Of a stretch of 64,000 nt of DNA, positions 62,032 through 64,000 are shown one piece after another. The stretch's first letter is position 1. Each line of letters starts with the position of its first letter. A model generated the notes under the pieces. It made no database searches and was not told the DNA's origin. It saw nothing but the letters and a program-made list of their open reading frames with translations. Both the position numbers and the translations under genes were made by a program. Location of the stretch: assembly GCF_007679495.1 (NCBI RefSeq), contig NZ_VEGP01000018.1:1-64000 (forward strand). The letters are read 5' to 3'. The stretch is from Paenibacillus sp. 32O-W (GTDB lineage Bacteria; Bacillota; Bacilli; Paenibacillales; NBRC-103111).

Positions 62032-62483
62032 GGAAACACCCCCTTACCAGAACACTTGTTCCAAATTCCCATTATATCACACATACGTTCCTTTTCGGGC
62101 ATCAAAGTGACTAGAACAAACACATGCTTTTTCCAACATATCTCCAGCGAAGATGTTCGAGAAAGGCGTCATTCATCTCCCACCTGCTTCGCTGAGGAAG
62201 GAGACTTTTGACGCAAGTTGTTAAATAATACGAGGCTGAAAGGCTCCGGTTTCTCAATTTTTGTAAAGTTTTAATCTAATATATTCCATTCCTCTGAAGG
62301 GTAGTCCTTATTAAACCGCTTTTTGCAGCCGAAAATATCCTGGTTTGCTGTCTTCCTGCAATCCCCGTTTATAGTTGCATTCCTTTTTACAAAAATACCC
62401 AATCCAACAAAAAGGCACTTGCCTGTACTTCTCGCAAGTGCCTTTCAAATGAAGCATATGATGCGCAGAATCTCTGTCGGCAT
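62032..62483. other. 452-bp non-coding stretch after tnpB
   Basis: It holds the left end of the tnpB element (AT-rich promoter-like region, palindrome at 62050-62061) and the mqnD terminator at 62411-62445. No gene is visible in it. Confidence 0.6.
62411..62445 (-). terminator. Terminator of mqnD
   Basis: AAAGGCACTTGC (62411-62422) is perfectly complementary to GCAAGTGCCTTT (62434-62445), followed on the minus strand by TTTTTGTT. Confidence 0.85.
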
Positions 62484-63320
62484 TTACCGTAAAGCGACCG
62501 GGTCTATCTTCGGTACCAGCCCTTCTTCCGCAGCCCGGCCAAGGAGGGCGTTGATTGCCGCATACCCGTCCTCGCCCAGCTCAGCGGTGAACTCGTTCAC
62601 ATACAAGTCAATATGCGCCTTGGCAACTTCGGGATCCATCTCTTGAGCATGGCTCAAGACATAATTCTGTGATGCCTCCGGGTGCGCCCAGGCATACTCC
62701 ACCGACTCGCGCGTCCACTTGGCAATGGAAGCCAGGTTCAGAGAGCGCTTGGCGATGATCGCTCCCAGCGGAATGGGCAGGCCGGTATCCTCCTCCCACC
62801 ACGATCCGAGATCGGCCAGCAGATTTAATCCATACGACGGATACGTGAAACGGGCCTCATGAATCACCAGGCCGGCATCGATCTTGCCGTCGCGCACCGC
62901 GGGCATAATCTCGTGAAACGGCATAATCACGATCTCGCCTACGCCGCCGGGCACGTTGCGTGCCGCCCACAGCCGAAACAGCAGATAAGCCGTGGAACGC
63001 TCACTCGGCACCGCCACCCGCCGGCCCGCCAATGCCGCAGCGTCCGCTCCCTCTGCAGAAGGGGCGGTCAGCACTAACGGGCCGCAGCCTCGGCCCAGCG
63101 CTCCCCCGCAGGGCAGCAAGGCATAATCGTTCAGTACCCACGGCAGAGCGGCGTACGAGATTTTCAGCACGTCCGGCCCATTGGCGGCAACCGCCAAATG
63201 GTTGGTCACATCAATATCGGCATAAGTGACATCGAGCTTCGGCGCTCCCGGAATAAGTCCGTGCACCCATGCATGGAAAACAAATGTATCGTTAGGACAA
63301 GGGGAAAAAGCTATCTTCAT
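62484..63320 (-). CDS. mqnD: 1,4-dihydroxy-6-naphthoate synthase (MqnD), menaquinone futalosine pathway
   Basis: About 278 residues. Diagnostic MqnD segments are IAFSPCPNDTFVFHAWVHGL, DIDVTNHLA, IVIMPFHEIMPAVRDGKIDA followed by GLVIHEARFTY, and LPIPLGAIIAKRSL. A periplasmic-binding-protein fold is expected. ATG 63320 overlaps the mqnB stop (ATGA) and has GGAGGTG nearby. The enzyme makes 1,4-dihydroxy-6-naphthoate from cyclic dehypoxanthinyl futalosine. Confidence 0.93.
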   Translation of the reverse strand: MKIAFSPCPNDTFVFHAWVHGLIPGAPKLDVTYADIDVTNHLAVAANGPDVLKISYAALPWVLNDYALLPCGGALGRGCGPLVLTAPSAEGADAAALAGRRVAVPSERSTAYLLFRLWAARNVPGGVGEIVIMPFHEIMPAVRDGKIDAGLVIHEARFTYPSYGLNLLADLGSWWEEDTGLPIPLGAIIAKRSLNLASIAKWTRESVEYAWAHPEASQNYVLSHAQEMDPEVAKAHIDLYVNEFTAELGEDGYAAINALLGRAAEEGLVPKIDPVALR

Positions 63321-64000
63321 TCCAGCACCTCCTGCAGTACTGCGCCGGCGGCGGCCAGCGCGTCCAAGGCTTCTCCGATCCGCCATGCGGCCCGGTCTCG
63401 CGGCCCTACCGGATTGGAGATCGCGCGGAGCTCCAGCACTGGTAGGCCGAACTGGCGGGCGGCTGTCGCTACGCCGAAGCCTTCCATGCCTTCAGCCGCC
63501 GCCCCGGGCACCCGCGCAGCCAGCCGCGCGGCGGTCTCGGCCGTGCCTGTCACGGTTGAGACCGTGACGGCCGGGCCCACCGCGACCGCCAAGCCGGCTT
63601 CGCGCAGCGCCGCGGCCAGCCGGGCCGCCAAGCCGGCAGCGGCCGGGATGCGGGCAGCGCCGAAGCCCAGCTCGTCCACGCTACGGAAGCCCTCCGGGGT
63701 CTCGGCTCCCAGGTCGGCGGCGACGATCTCGTCCGCCACGACCAGCGAGCCGACCTCCGCCCGGCCGGTGAAGCCGCCGCCGATTCCGGCGCTGATCACC
63801 AGGCCGTACCCGGAGGCGGCCAGAGCCGCGGCCGTGCCCGCAGCGGCGGCAGCCGGCCCTACGCCCGCAGCTAAGACATCGAACCTGCCGGCGTCCTGCA
63901 GCCCGCGCAGCACGGCCTCCCGCTCGGCGGCAACGGCGGTTACGACGAGGATTCGCCCTCCGCGTCTATTCGATCCGGAACCCGAAGTCCCGGATAAATC
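63317..64000 (-). CDS. mqnB: Futalosine hydrolase (MqnB), partial at window edge
   Basis: A nucleoside-phosphorylase-fold enzyme with VISAGIGGGF, GSLVVADEIVAADLG and the substrate-binding PGAAAEGMEGFGVA motif (ME as in nucleoside phosphorylases). The reading frame continues open past the window edge, reading SGSNRRGGRILVVTAVAAER before the first GTG at 63913, so the start is at or beyond 64000. It is coupled to mqnD. It hydrolyses futalosine to dehypoxanthinyl futalosine. Its GC content (over 70%) is far above the window average. Confidence 0.88.
   Translation of the reverse strand, partial: DLSGTSGSGSNRRGGRILVVTAVAAEREAVLRGLQDAGRFDVLAAGVGPAAAAAGTAAALAASGYGLVISAGIGGGFTGRAEVGSLVVADEIVAADLGAETPEGFRSVDELGFGAARIPAAAGLAARLAAALREAGLAVAVGPAVTVSTVTGTAETAARLAARVPGAAAEGMEGFGVATAARQFGLPVLELRAISNPVGPRDRAAWRIGEALDALAAAGAVLQEVLE

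Larger units (their letters stand above)
60652..62080 (-). mobile_element. Lone tnpB (IS1341-type, IS200/IS605-like) element
   Basis: The element contains only tnpB and no tnpA. The right end is defined by a hairpin (AAGTCGGGG/CCCCACTT, 60661-60696, with inner TCGC-TATC-GCGA) and a terminal TTCAC (complement of 60652-60656). The left end is near the GAACACTTGTTC palindrome (62050-62061) but is not exact. Such elements move only with a TnpA in trans. Confidence 0.7.

Overview
The window looks like a chromosomal segment of a spore-forming, Gram-positive low-to-mid GC bacterium, most likely Paenibacillaceae (Paenibacillus or a close relative). The evidence is a SpoIIP-type sporulation hydrolase, an SLH-domain lipoprotein, strong AGGAGG ribosome-binding sites with frequent TTG/GTG starts, and futalosine-pathway menaquinone genes at the right edge. 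No rRNA, tRNA, prophage or CRISPR array was seen. The assignment is an inference from gene content, not from a database search.

Region by region. 1-7.4 kb: a beta-propeller protein, two membrane proteins, an OmpR-type two-component system and an acyltransferase-3 membrane protein. 7.7-26 kb: an accessory 'arcade' of stand-alone small genes: three class I methyltransferases, three NUDIX hydrolases, four GNAT acetyltransferases, a VOC protein, a GyrI-like protein, GrpB, a histidine phosphatase, DUF402, a polysaccharide deacetylase, YitT, SpoIIP, a MarR regulator and an ABC-F ATPase. Gene remnants lie among them (cardiolipin synthase, SDR, a frameshifted SUFU-domain gene). Two genes here have RNA-leader architecture: the ABC-F gene (three-codon ORF plus terminator) and a methyltransferase (eight-codon ORF plus sequestered ribosome-binding site). 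25.8-29.9 kb: an AgrC/AgrA-like sensor pair cotranscribed with an ABC transporter and a 59-aa membrane protein. 30.0-30.9 kb: a gene-free tract with about eight palindromic repeats and a MITE-like element. 30.9-33.05 kb: a half-size ABC exporter and an Arg-rich small protein behind two tandem 16-bp palindromes.

34.4-42 kb: a 2117-residue secreted multi-domain protein and an SLH lipoprotein in one operon. 42.3-43.4 kb: a lipoprotein, a 48-aa membrane protein and an SDR remnant. 43.4-47.9 kb: a tightly coupled cell-envelope operon (amidase, SGNH lipoprotein, MBOAT acyltransferase, DHHW protein, DUF4358 lipoprotein) that probably O-acetylates an extracellular polymer. 48.4-49.0 kb: tandem repeats of 51 bp and 103 bp. 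49.1-51.6 kb: a second OmpR-type two-component system. 51.9-54.5 kb: a DUF6530-like / AAA+ / VWA module in which the VWA gene lacks a normal start and lies one base out of frame with the AAA+ gene after an A8 tract. 55-59.5 kb: an RND efflux operon with TetR-type operators shared with a divergent 32-aa membrane peptide. 59.7-62.1 kb: a zinc-ribbon membrane protein and a lone tnpB element with a structured candidate omega RNA. 62.5-64 kb: mqnD and a partial, very GC-rich mqnB.

The main themes are envelope modification, export and stress or antibiotic response: two OmpR-type and one Agr-type sensor systems, three transporter operons, two inducible-looking RNA leaders and many single-domain modifying enzymes. 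Strand bias is strongly to the minus strand from 19.7 kb onward.
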